Assembly: GCA_016800925.1 (NCBI GenBank)
Contig: JABCPU010000083.1
Location: 1 to 64,000 of the forward strand
From: Suillus spraguei
Lineage: Eukaryota > Basidiomycota > Agaricomycetes > Boletales > Suillaceae
Direction of reading: 5' to 3'
DNA length: 64,000 bases
Within the stretch, counting starts at the first letter, position 1. The number at the start of each line of letters is the position of its first letter. The notes below the pieces were generated by a model. It made no database searches. It saw only the letters and a program-made list of their open reading frames with translations, and was not told where the DNA came from. Positions 43,321-55,306 of this stretch are shown here, one piece after another. A program made the translations under genes and the position numbers.

Positions 43321-46300
43321 GAGGATACCAGGGACAAAAAGAGAGAGATGCTAAAATGAATGATGAAGGACTTAGAAAAAAACAACCAGCTAACGTGTTC
43401 AGTAGTTCAGGGTGAACCTTGGTTGGTTTTCCATCAACTCAATCTGACCCAAAATGAATAAGTTCACACAGTGCCATTACTTTGAGTTGCATGACATTGC
43501 TTCAAACAATTCTGTTCATTGTCTCTAGTGAAAATGACCTTACTGAGTTGTTGCATTCCTGGATGCAAAAAAACCTTCAGAAATAAGTCAGGCCAAATGA
43601 AGCATGTATGTTCAGCACACCCCATGCCTTTGTGCAATCGTCCAGGCTTCCATCAAGCAGCTCCTGTGTCTTGCTCTCCAAGTCCTGAGAATCCTGGCTT
43701 TGAAAATCAACAGGACTTTGGCAATGCACGTCTCCTGGAAGGTGCTGATGAAGAATTCATGCTGGAACAGGGTGTACAGTTGGGGCCTCTATTCCGGACA
43801 TTCCACTCACATCTCACAGGTAATAAAATTGTGCATTCATTTATTTAAATCCAACTGTTAGCATACTAGGATGCAAGTGTGATGTCCACAGCAACTTCAT
43901 CAACCAGAATGCCCTCCCACCACCCTGAACTGAAGCATTACCCACTGACTGGACCCCACATGAAACTCGGTCGCATTTGAGACAATGGAATTCCTCTATA
44001 CACATAACCAAATGGCTGTGGGGCAGATTGACACCCTTCTTGACCTCTGGGCAGCCACACTTATCAAACACAATGACGGTCCTCCATTCACTGGCCACCA
44101 CAACTTATATGAAACTATTGATTTGACTCCTCTTGGTGATGTTTCCTGGCAGACTTTCTCAAGGTCCTATAGTGGAACCAGTTCAGCTGAGAATGTTCTG
44201 CCATGGATGACTGCTGAGTATGATGTTTGGTTCTGCAATCCATGTCTACTGGTTCACAATATGCTTTCAAACCTGACTTTGCCACCGAGATTGAATATGT
44301 CCCATATCAGGACTATATGGATGATAATAAATGCTGTTACAAGAATTTTCTCTCTGGTGATTGGGCTTGGAAGCAAGTGGTATGTTATACTTCATGCCTT
44401 GAACCTACTGTTCCTTGAACTAATAGTACTAATAGTATGTTGCTATACACGATATTATCACGCAGGATCCAGAAAATCATGGATCAACCTTTGTGCCCCT
44501 GATCATTGGCAGTGACAAGACTATGGTCTCAGTTGCCACAGGACACACTGAATACCATCTGCTCTATCTATCAATTGGGAACATTTACAACAGAGTTCAA
44601 CATGCACATCGCAATGGTGTGGTATTGGTGGGCTTTTTGGCCATTCCAAAAAGTGAGTCAGCTCCTTAACACACTGTTTTAATTAATCCTTCTCACTACT
44701 CACACTATAGGCACAAAGGAACATTTAGATGATAAAGACTTTCGCAATTTTTGCCATCAAATGTTTCACTCCTCACTTGCCAAGATTTTCGAGCCTGTGA
44801 AGTTGAATATGACAGTTCCCGATGTTGTATGCTGTTCCAATAGCCATTATTGGTGCATTATCTACAGTTAGGCCCATACATCGCCAATTATCCTGAGCAG
44901 GTGGCTTTTTCTGGAGTAGTCCAAAACTGGTGTCCAAAGTATGTCTCTTTTGCTATGAATTTATTGACTTGTGCCTCATGCTGCTTAAGATGTTTGAATA
45001 ACTGCAAAAATCTTGATGGTGATGGTCTACCTTTACTCCTGTGCAGACAGCACACCAACCTCCTGGTTCAGGAGCTCCCACACATCCACCTCTGGCATGA
45101 GTATGGAATTATCCAAGAGGTCATAGTATGTCATTCAGTTTCATTCACATTATTTTCTCTTTTTTTTCAGCCTCTCATGAATGATTTCCCTCAAGCAGAT
45201 ATCCACAAACTTCTCTCTCCAGACATCCTGCATCAAATTATCAAAGGCACATTCAAAGATCACCTTGTTGACTGGGTAGAACAATACTTGTTGCTCATGC
45301 ACCGGGCTTCATATGCAGCAGAAATCATGGACGACATTGATTGAAGGTACAGCTCTTTTTTTAATAAATTCCTATCTACACATTAGACTCAAAGTATTCT
45401 AACAGGATAGCAGCAGTAGCTCCTTTTGCAGGTCTATGGCACTTTCCAGAAGGGTGCAGATTCAAGCAGTGGACCAGTGATGATTCCAAGGCTCTGATGA
45501 AGGTATGTCATGACAAAAGTTCATTATGATTTGCCAATTAACATTACAACTATCTAGGTATATCTGCCCACCATCAGTGGTCATGTCCCTCAGGATGTAG
45601 TTCGCGCATTCAGCACATTCCTTGACTTCTGCTACATAGTCTGACAAGACACCCTTACGGAGGATGATCTCACCCAGCTTCAAGATGTGTTCAGTCACTT
45701 TCACCAGTACCACAAAATATTCAAGACCACGGGAGTTGTGCCCAACTTCTCATATCCACGCCAACACTCCCTAAAACACTACTCCCTCATGATCCAGCTC
45801 TATGGTGCCCCAAATGGCCTTTGTTCATCAATCACGGAGTCCAAGCATGTCAAGGCAGTTAAAGAGCCCCAGCCCCACTCCAGCAGATACAAAGCATTAG
45901 GCCAGATGCTTCTCACAAACCAATGCCTTGACAAAATAGCTGCAGCCCGGAGTGATTTTGAAGCTCGTGGCATGCTTCGAGGGTCGTGCATGTCCAATGC
46001 ATTGTTGGCACTTAGAGAGAGTGAGTGTATGCTCAAATACATGCTTTTTCAAGTGTTCTAACTAATACTATGCAGGTAATGGCGAGTTGCTGGACAACAG
46101 CAAAGATGAAGATGAAGACAACAATGACGCTGATGACATGCTTCAAGCACATCCTGACCATTTATGCCTCAATGAACCATGAAATCAGACTGCCCAGGGA
46201 GACATGGTGGATATTGTTGATGGACCTACTGTCCAAGCTCATGTAGAACTTGCGATGGCACCTGGTAAGTTTTCATCTTTAGGTCACACAAATTGTTTGC

Positions 46301-46381
46301 TAAAACTTCCTAGTGCCAGGTCATTCACCCAATGTCCCTGCACTTATGCTCAATCTCAACCTTCCAACCCTTCCCACAATG

Positions 46382-46856
46382 TGTTACGAACTAGGGTGGC
46401 GTCACCAGCGACAGTGAAAAGACACAGCCGGTCTGCTGGGAGTTCTTACAATGTCCGAAAGGGGACAAGGTGAAAGTACAAGAAACGCGTTCCGAGTACG
46501 ATCAAGGGTTCAGCCTCAAAGACAAGTCTAAGAGGTATCTGCGAGAATAACGACTAAGGCTAAGGAGTGCTTAGACTTAGAGACGATTCAAGACGACTTA
46601 GGTTGGAAACCTAAGCGAAGGAGATTCCAGGTAAAACCTAGTAAGATTAAAGTAGGGAATCTACTACAAGTACACTGTGCTTAAATAGGCCAATATGTGC
46701 GCACAGACCAAGTAACCGTGAGAATGTAAGTGCGTATCCGAAGAAGGAAGGCAACTATAGTACAGATGCGTTGAGCATATGAGTCAGAGGCATGTTACGT
46801 AATATACAAGTAAAGGAACAAAGGGAAAATGAATAGGGGCACGTACAATTGTAACA
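46382..46856 (-). mobile_element. LTR1, 3' LTR of gypsy copy 3
   Basis: 475 bases with inverted ends TGTTAC/GTAACA. Adjacent target duplication CAATG at 46377-46381. It differs from the 5' LTR by AGCCGGTC versus AGCGGTC and by AACCGTGAG versus AACCATGAG. Confidence 0.93.
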
Positions 46857-46879
46857 TTACCCCCGTATTACACTGAAAG

Positions 46880-48381
46880 TCACCGACTTTCAATCACTTT
46901 GGTTCGCATAGTAAACGGGATCGTCACTCCATTCGTAATCTTCGTCAGCAAAGGACCACTCCTCATATACTTAGCTTCCTCCAGACCAGCGCGTCGTTTA
47001 GAGTCCCTTCTCTTCTCTGCTTGAATACGTTCATCGTCAAGCTGCTTTTCCCAAGTACGAAGTGCATCATAAAATCCTTCGTCCTTCCATGTTAACTCGA
47101 AGGGGGGAGGTCCGACTCGTTTAGGACAATAGATGGATAAGTGAGTGGGCGACCAATATCTGCAAACCTTGCACTGATATTCCGCACAATTCTTTTGACG
47201 ATGTCCTAGCAATCCACAGACGCGGCATTTCATATTCTCGTCAGGGTTGGAATGAACTTTGCGTAATGGTGATGGGGAAATGACGGGCGGGGGACTAGTG
47301 GATCTGGCGCGCTTCTTTCCCTTATTCTTCCTCATACGTTTTAAGGCGAGGGTGTTGTTACGCTTGAGCTGCGCCTGTTGAGCAGGGGACAAAGTGTATG
47401 CCGACATGGGAAGATCCGGGGTGACATCTCGTTCAGCGATTGTAAGAAGTTCGGCTGAGGAAGAAGGGGAAGTGATACCAAAGTCTTTCACTAAGACTGG
47501 TGAGACGGGATCCATAGGACCGAATGATGATGGGATGGACATGGGGGGATGTATATGAAGGTCGCGAAGTCGAGGACCGAGTGTTACCAACTTGGTGGCA
47601 GGGATACCTAGTAGTTTAGCGGCCTCGCACTGCTCCTTTGTGCAGGGTTCATACAGCCAATCAGGGCAATCAAGAGAGGTCGTGACGGGAGGTGATGAAG
47701 TTGATTGTTCGATGGGAGATGGTGTTCGAGGGGATGCAAGGTCAGAGTGGTTTGTTGTAGATCGGTGATAGCTTCTTCTACTAGATTTCTAGCCGCTCTA
47801 GTTTCAGCGACTGATTGCTGGATTGTTTCGACAACCTCATTGGTGAGTTGTCCGATCTCTTGGACAGCAGTGTATAGGCCAGTAAAGGCGTCAAGACTAG
47901 AATAAACACGCGAAGATGAGGGTGCTGGAATAGGAAGTGGCGTATCTTCCTGCGGAGAGGGAGGTCGAGCAACACCTGCTCGACGTTCGGCAATGATATG
48001 AATAGCTTCTTCAACATCATTTTTAAAAGAAATGGGAAACAGCAACATAGCGTAAGCACGAATGCGTTTTTGAAGATGTAAGAAGCGATGTCGGTATGTG
48101 GCTTCTGTAATATCTCTGGCGGTGACTTCGATGAGCGCTGCGGTGCGGATGATATTAACGAGGAGTAAGGCAGGGAAAGCGCCTCGTTCAGTAAGAATTC
48201 TTTCGATTTCAAGGGCATGTCCCTCGCAGAGAATGGCGGCTTCGATGTAAGAGGTGTTATCAATTTCAGTGGTGAGATTTCCGTAGTTTTCGGCTTCAGA
48301 GTCGGAGTCATTGTTGGCAACAGTGACGGGGGTGACGTATGCAGTGGGGAAAGACATTGAAAGTTGTTTGTAGTTGATCAA
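46880..48381 (-). pseudogene. Extra 3' ORF of gypsy copy 3 with two zinc knuckles
   Basis: Two frames on the element's sense strand (48381-47608 and, open from about 47750, to 46880) that read as one protein of about 490 residues after a single frameshift near 47700-47760. The N-terminal half is helical (YRHRFLHLQKRIRAYAML). A basic linker follows (RMRKNKGKKRARS), then CRVCGLLGHRQKNC and, after three residues, CKVCRYWSPTHLSIYC, i.e. two CCHC-type knuckles. A charged coiled tail ends the protein. It lies between the chromodomain and the 3' LTR, where most gypsy elements have nothing. Nucleic-acid binding is likely; the exact role is unknown. Confidence 0.7.
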
Positions 48382-48389
48382 GTGCTAAT

Positions 48390-51300
48390 GCGAGTTGATT
48401 GACTGAAGGATAATCAGAGGTTATGTTGCTTCTTATAAGCATTCAATATTCGAGCGGAGTTCTTCAAGTTCTTTTCTGGGAGCCATTCGTTATCTCCCGA
48501 TGAATATCCTTTCCAGGTAACAAGATAGCGTCGGGAGTGCCGGTTCCTTTGTGAGAAAGAATTGCTTCTACTTCGTATTCTTCTTCTTCTTCGATGATGT
48601 CAGGTGGTGGTTCGGGGAAGTTTGGACCGTGTACATCCGTTTCGCTATAGGATGATAAGACAGAAGCATGGAACGTGGGGTGGATCTTCCATTGCGGAGG
48701 GAGTTTGAGTGTGAATGTGATAGGAGATAAGACATCGATGATCGGGAAAGGTCCGTATCGCTTTGGGGCGAGTTTCCTTGATGGGAGTTTGAGTCTAAGA
48801 TTAGCAGCAGATAGCCAAACCTTATCTCCAATCTTCCATGGGGTGTACTTATCTCCTCGGGATCGTTCGGCCATTGTCTGCATTGCAATGTTATGGCAAG
48901 CAATTGCTTCTTCTCTTATCTTCTGCAGAGATCGTACTCGATCTTCTGCTGCGGGTACGGATGAATCAGGGATAAGGTGGGGAATGGCGCGTGGTTCGTA
49001 TCCCATCATCAGATAGAAGGGTGATGCATTCCTTGCATCGTGTTTTCGATGGTTATGGACGAATTCGGCGATTGGTAGGTGTTCAACCCAATTTTCAGGG
49101 TTGTTGCGGCAATAAATGCGTAGATATGTTTCAAGTTCTTGATTCAGCCTTTCAGTTTGGCCGTCAGTCTGTGGGTGATAAGCCGTTGATGGAGCGATGA
49201 CGTAGTCGAGAAGTCGGGCAAGTTCCTTTGAGAAGCGAGATAGGAATTGCGGTCCTCGATCCGAGATGACTTTGTCATGGAGTCCAAATTGTCGGTAGAC
49301 ATGTTTCAAAAACAGTTTGGCGACCCCTTCGGAAGTGATGGTTTTCAGGCAAGGGATAATAATTACCCCCTTCGTAAGGCCATGGTCTACCACGACCATG
49401 ATACTGTCAAAGCCACCAGAGACAGGGAGGTCAGTGATAAGGTCGACAGAGATTTGAGCGAACGGGCGAATGGCCGATGAGGGAATAGGCGTGAGCGGGG
49501 GTCGAACGGGATGTGTATCAGATTTCATTTGCTGACAAAGGGCGCAACCCTCAACGTATTTCCGAATATAGGAGCCCATAGCTGGCCACCAGGCTTCTCG
49601 TTTAACCAGTTCTTCAGTTTTGAATCTACCGGGATGTCCCGCGGTAGGATGATCATGATACCTTTTCAGGATATCGGAGCGATGCGCCGGTGGAATATAG
49701 GCGCAATTCTTAAAATAGAGGACGTTCTCCTCAATCTTCCAGTCAGAGAGTGCCGATTTCATAGGGGGAAGGCACACGCCATCAAGGGCATCAGACGCTG
49801 TCTTAAAGACAAGGTTGTCGAGGGGATCAGAGGATGACAACACATCCTTCAAGTCGGTATCAATAAGACAAACGAATAGAGCATCAGGTAGGAGGGTCTG
49901 ATCTTCATTATCATCTTTACCGGAGTCGTAGTCGGGTCGGCGAGATAGTGCATCAGGTACAGCTAATTTAGTGCCCGCAACGTGATGCAGTTCAATGTCG
50001 TAGATAGACAAAATTAATTGCCAATGGGCTTGGCGGCGGGTAAGCTTGTGTGCACTTCTAAAGTACAGAAGGTTCTTATGGTCGGTGAATACGAGGACGG
50101 GGTGAGGGTTCCCTTCGAGATAATGACGCCATTCGTTCAATGCCCGGATCACGGCAAGGAGTTCCCGATCAAAGATCTGGTAATTGCGTTCTGCGGGGTT
50201 TAAAGACTGCGAGAGGTACGCACAGGGGTGATAAACACCATTCTCATCAGTCTGCAGGAGGACTCCGCCGGTTGCTACGAGCGAAGCGTCGGTAGCAATA
50301 GCAAATTGTCAGGAAGGATCAGGGTTACGGAGTACCGGTTGGGATGTGAAGCGTCGTTTCAGTTCTTCAAAGGTGTCCATACATTCGGTTGACCATTCAA
50401 AAGCCTTATCTTTCTTTGTTAAATCGATAAGGGGTCGAGCGATATCAGAGTAGTGGGAAATGAATGTGCGGTAGAAGTTGCAAAAACCAAGGAATGACCG
50501 AACATCTTTTACAGATTTCGGGATTGGCCATTCAGAAATTCCCTTGGTTTTGGCGGTATCCATAGCAACTTGTCCGGGGCGAATTATCATTCCTAGGTAT
50601 TCCACTTCTTCTGCATCAAAGGTACATTTCTCCGGTTTCAGGAACAGATGTTCCTTTCGTATTTTCATCAAAACCCATCTGGTTCGTTCGCGATGTTCTG
50701 CCATTGTTGTAGAGAAAATCAGGATATCGTCCATATAGATAACCATCCATCCTTCATTGATTTCCTGTTGGAAGGTGCGGTTCATGTATGCTTGAAAAGT
50801 TGCTGGGGAATTACAAAGGCCGAAGAACATGACGTTCGGTTCGAAGAGGCCAAATTCCGTGGTAAAAGCAGCTTTCCACCTATCTTCAGGATGGATGCGA
50901 ATATTGTTATAACCGGACCGAATATCCATTTTCATAAAGAACCGTGCGTTATGAAGGCGTGCGACAAGGGAAATGGGAAGTGGGAGCAGGTAAGCATTTT
51001 TGACTGTCCAATCATTGATGTAGCGATAGTCTTGACAGGGACGCAATTCTCCGCTTTTCTTTCCCACAAAGAAGAAGCCGCTAGCTTGAGGTGACTTCAA
51101 TTCCGAGATGAAACCCTTCACAACATTTTCATCGATAAATGTTTTGACGGCAGCGCGTTCTTTTTCTGATAGCGGGTAAACCTTAGACGTGCGAGGAATA
51201 AAACCGGGTTTGGTATCAATCCGATGATCAATACCAGGGCGTTCGGGCGGTAATTTGTTCAATCCGTCTTTAGCAAAGACGTCTGCAAAGTCGTGTAAAT

Positions 51301-51630
51301 AATCCGGGACCAATTCTTTAAAGGATTTCTTTTTCTTTTTTTTTTCATCCGTGGCGAATTCCTGAGCTTTGTTGCTGTATTTCTGAGGAGGAAGGGGAAG
51401 TGTGGAGTAGTTGAGGACTGTTCGAGTTGGGAAGTTCCATCTCGTGTCAATGGTGTGTCCATGGATACTTCTTCTATAATTCTCATACTAACTCCATCGG
51501 TATCGTACTCCACTAGAAATTCTCCATCTCCTAGTTCATAGGAGGAAATTTCGCGTACTTCTGGTGCGTGCCAGACATCGTGCAAGGTGTTGAATTGGTC
51601 ATCATCCTCTGTTGGAATCAACGAGGGCAC
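48390..51630 (-). pseudogene. Gypsy copy 3 pol: RT, RNase H, integrase, chromodomain
   Basis: Reverse transcriptase (51313-50309) has VIYMDDILIFS with YMDD intact. RNase H and integrase follow in 50152-48464: zinc-binding region (HDHPTAGHPGRF ... GCALCQQ), catalytic core (ISVDLITDLP, VISDRGPQF, AYHPQTDGQTERLNQELE). A chromodomain is readable after a one-base frameshift near 48540 ([11 protein letters not shown], then LVTWKGY...NEWLPEKNL). A TGA at 50309-50311 interrupts RNase H where copy 2 has CGA; a frameshift lies near 51410. Chromodomain integrases usually steer insertion to particular chromatin marks. Confidence 0.88.
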
Positions 51631-51703
51631 GGTTCTTCTTCAACAGGGATTTCTTCAATCGAAGCTGAAAGAGTTTTCGGGGGAACAAAGAACTTGGATA
51701 ATT

Positions 51704-52516
51704 TCAGTACGTTGGTGCTTCGCCCTGGGAGTTCCTCTTCTGTTTTTCTCTTTCCATGTTTTGTTCTTCTATTGGCCGTTGCTCAATAGGTTCTTGTCCG
51801 ACCTGATGCTCGGGTTCGGATTCATTCTTGCGCTTTTCCGCGCGAGGAATTGGTGACACTGGCCTTGGTAGTTGGATACGTGGAACGGGGTCCATAGTAC
51901 ATGGCATTCGTGCTTCTGGTTCTGGTTCTTCAGGAACATCGACAGGAGAAGCAAAGAAAGGTTTCGGAAGACGGGAATGTTGCCATCTGGTGTGATGACT
52001 GAAGAGTCGAGGCAACCCGTTCTTCTTCCAATCTTCGTCCAAATCAATTTCGATTTCGTCTGACTTTTCTGTCCGTGGTAGGACAAGTGTTTCAGCAGCC
52101 CAGTCTATGATGGGGTTCATTGCTCGTAACCATGGAATTCCAAGGAGGATTTGATCTCTTCTCCCTAGCTTGGTGATGTTGAATTTTCCATACATGGTTC
52201 GTTCATCAATCTTAACCACCAAGAGGCAGTAATGCGTGATCGGTCCTCCTTTTATAAGGGTTCCGTCTGCCATTGTAACTCGAAATGGTGTTTTGAGTTT
52301 TCGTCGTGTGATTTGATGGAGTTTCACAAACTCTTCCGAGATGAATGTTCCTGCTGCTCCTGAATCGATAACAGCGGTGGTGTCGACGGATTTCAAGCGA
52401 GTACGCGAGTGAAGGGTGATAGGGACACGAAGTTCTTTTCTTTCACCTACAGCGCATACAAGTCTTAGTAATACACTGGGAGAAACATATGTCAAATCTT
52501 TGTTTCTCCACATCAA
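51704..52516 (-). CDS. Gypsy copy 3 protease with linker, open frame
   Basis: A 270-codon frame. A retropepsin-like aspartic protease with active site DSGAAGTF (about residue 57), flap-side ADGTLIKGG and LLGIPWLRAMNP, followed by a Pro/Glu-rich linker toward reverse transcriptase. It cleaves the element's polyprotein. Of the three copies, this is the only one with an unbroken protease. It was probably made as part of a larger gag-pol product, so the apparent start is not a true one. Confidence 0.8.
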   Translation of the reverse strand: MMWRNKDLTYVSPSVLLRLVCAVGERKELRVPITLHSRTRLKSVDTTAVIDSGAAGTFISEEFVKLHQITRRKLKTPFRVTMADGTLIKGGPITHYCLLVVKIDERTMYGKFNITKLGRRDQILLGIPWLRAMNPIIDWAAETLVLPRTEKSDEIEIDLDEDWKKNGLPRLFSHHTRWQHSRLPKPFFASPVDVPEEPEPEARMPCTMDPVPRIQLPRPVSPIPRAEKRKNESEPEHQVGQEPIEQRPIEEQNMEREKQKRNSQGEAPTY

Positions 52517-52524
52517 AAATCCTG

Positions 52525-53349
52525 GACAATCTGTCTTACTGTTTCTTCATCTCCTTCTTCTTCTTTGACCTCGGTTTGTCGAAGCGGGGTTTTCTTCTTT
52601 CTGTCAGGACAGTTATGGATACGGTGTCCTGTCTTTCTGCATCCGAAGCATTGTCCTTTCTTCATGCATTCGGATCTCTCCATATCGGAGATTCAATCTA
52701 CGACCATTGCGTTGGAATCACGGTTCGGAATATACCGTGCATTCCCATAGTTCTTCTTCTTCTGTTGTGGAACATGACGTGTCCTCATGGCTTGAAGCCG
52801 ATGATGGGCGTTGTCAATAGCAACACATTGCAACACAACGTCTCTGAATATTTCGGAGACATCTCCTGTATTGAAAAGCTTTGTAAGGATACCCCAATTA
52901 AGGCCGTCTTGGAAGAACTGGATCTTCACCGCATTGTCAGTGACCTGAGCCTTGGCTGCAAGTGCCTCAAAGTCAGCGACATAGGTGTGAAGATCTCCAG
53001 TTCCTTGTTTGAGATCTCTGAGCCTCGTGAGCGCGGTTCCTTTGGTATCCACTGGTTCGAATGCTTCCTTGAAGCTCTTCATAAAATCTGCCATCGTCCC
53101 ATAACCAATTTTTTGTCTAGAAGTGTCGGTAGATTGGGCGTGTTCAAGGAATTGTTCCTTCCAAGATTTGGCATTCTTTTCGGTCATAAAGGATGTTATA
53201 TAGATGATCTTCTGCTTGTCGGTGGTGTAAAGCTTTTCATTGATGTCAAAGTGCAGATTGCACGACTGGATCAACTCGCGAGAGTTATCACGATCTCCAT
53301 CAAAACCAATCGGTTGACCGATCTTGTATTTGAATTCTTTGGTCGACAT
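52525..53349 (-). pseudogene. Gypsy copy 3 gag with one premature stop
   Basis: Starts MSTKEFKYKI at 53349. The capsid region is open for 218 codons, then TGA at 52693-52695 (CGA in copy 2). Beyond the stop the frame continues into an intact zinc knuckle (CFGCRKTGHRIHNC) and the acidic end. A single C-to-T change therefore removes the nucleocapsid. Confidence 0.82.
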
Positions 53350-53548
53350 GGTTGATGATTCTTCTGATGAGTTATACTTTCTCGGTGCCTACACGCGCTG
53401 TCTTGCTGTCCGTCAGGGCTTTTCTTCTGTCAGGGGGCTTCCTCTTGACAATCTGCTCAGCGTACGCGTACGCTAGTCTGCTGATCTAGGTGATCAGGGT
53501 TCGGGTCGAAGACTGGATAGTCGACGATCAAAATGGACTTTAATCTTT

Positions 53549-54022
53549 TGTTACGAACTAGGGTGGCGTCACCAGCGACAGTGAAAAGACACAGCGGTCT
53601 GCTGGGAGTTCTTACAATGTCCGAAAGGGGACAAGGTGAAAGTACAAGAAACGCGTTCCGAGTACGATCAAGGGTTCAGCCTCAAAGACAAGTCTAAGAG
53701 GTATCTGCGAGAATAACGACTAAGGCTAAGGAGTGCTTAGACTTAGAGACGATTCAAGACGACTTAGGTTGGAAACCTAAGCGAAGGAGATTCCAGGTAA
53801 AACCTAGTAAGATTAAAGTAGGGAATCTACTACAAGTACACTGTGCTTAAATAGGCCAATATGTGCGCACAGACCAAGTAACCATGAGAATGTAAGTGCG
53901 TATCCGAAGAAGGAAGGCAACTATAGTACAGATGCGTTGAGCATATGAGTCAGAGGCATGTTACGTAATATACAAGTAAAGGAACAAAGGGAAAATGAAT
54001 AGGGGCACGTACAATTGTAACA
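53549..54022 (-). mobile_element. LTR1, 5' LTR of gypsy copy 3
   Basis: 474 bases, near-identical to 46382-46856, followed by the CAATG duplication at 54023-54027. Confidence 0.93.
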
Positions 54023-54180
54023 CAATGATCCAACAATTCCTTCAAACCAGCTTCATATCGGCAATAATGAGCCACCTGAATTTACCCTGCCACGGCACCT
54101 GCTTACACAGGCAGGGCTTCTGTTTTTAGTTCAGCAGCAGCATCATTCTATGCCCCCAGTGACCTCAGTGGCACTGGAGG

Positions 54181-54947
54181 TGTTAAGACTGTACTCAAGG
54201 GTAGAGAGATCCGAAGGGCTTTGGCCTCAGTTCGTACACTGTGCCCCTTTCTCGAGTAATGCCCCTTATTTCAGGGAGGGGTTATTTGTCCGAAGACCGG
54301 AAGGAGTTGCGTGACGGATCCGGGTGTCGAAGGTGTCGGATATGATACGTCCGAAGGTTATTCGGAACGTAAGGAGAGGACAGAGATTAAAGCTAGTTTC
54401 GGAATGAGTTCCTAACTAGAAACTAACAGAGATGGACTATCCGAAGATAGAGTCGGAGGTATAGACTATAGGAATCAATCCTAAGTCTCGGAAGGTGACT
54501 TAAAGCGGAGAGTGGCTTAAGTCCGGAGGAGGCAGAATGAGTAGAATCTAAGATGATATTTGAACTAAGGTTCTACGGAGATCTACAAGTGGTTTATATA
54601 CTGTAAGTATCTAAGACGGATAATCAGCAAGTCCGGGACCGAGGGCTATGTACGAAGTGTAGCGGAAGTCTATTAGTTAATGCACAGCGGATCAGTAAGC
54701 ATGAATCGGAAATGAACACAGGAAACGGATCAGTAACACAGGACGGAAATATAAACAGCCGGAGTACCGGTAGCAGGAGAAATGACGAAAGGAGATAGAC
54801 GCAGATGTACACAAGGGAGTTAAGGTGCGAGAAGTGAGTACATTCGGATGGGTGGTCCGGACAAGATCTGTGGACCGGACGGATATGGAAACGATCGGAT
54901 CTGGACGGATATGGTCGGATCTGAGATTAGAAGTATGGTATATGACA
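54181..54947 (+). mobile_element. Solo LTR2 in Plavaka, GGAGG duplication
   Basis: 767 bases, TGTTAAGACTGTACTC... to ...GGTATATGACA, flanked by exact GGAGG at 54176-54180 and 54948-54952. Excising it with one duplication restores the Plavaka frame (SGTGG, then M and EHIRAMPSW). A TTTATATA motif at 54593 may be its promoter. Confidence 0.92.
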
Positions 54948-55306
54948 GGAGGCATGTGACATGAGCATATTCGGGCAATGCCATCATGGTGAGGGGGTCC
55001 TGCTAGGAATGACTGTGTCATTGTCAGTATGAATGACAAAGTCAATTGTGGCTTGGATGGGCTTGCTGTTGCAAGAGTATTGCATTTCTCGGCTTCAAGT
55101 ATTGGATGAAATACTTGTGATGCACAGTCATTTACTGGTTTCCATATGTTACAGACAGCTGGGATCCTGACACTGGGATGTACCTCATTGCACCATCGAC
55201 TAATGATAATCAGACACCAGATGCCTCAATTATCCATATTGATTGTATATTTATATTCTGTGCAGCTCATCTTATTCCCCTCTATGGTTCCAATTTCTTA
55301 CCTCGT

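Larger units (their letters stand above)
46382..54022 (-). mobile_element. Ty3/gypsy copy 3, complete chromovirus-type element
   Basis: Full-length insertion of 7.6 kb with two LTR1 copies and exact CAATG duplications at 46377-46381 and 54023-54027. It interrupts the Plavaka transposase. Order in sense: 5' LTR (53549-54022), gag, protease, reverse transcriptase, RNase H, integrase, chromodomain, an extra ORF with zinc knuckles, a purine-rich tract next to the LTR, 3' LTR (46382-46856). The LTRs differ at only two places I can find (one indel, one substitution), so insertion is recent, yet the coding region has several stops and frameshifts. Confidence 0.93.
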
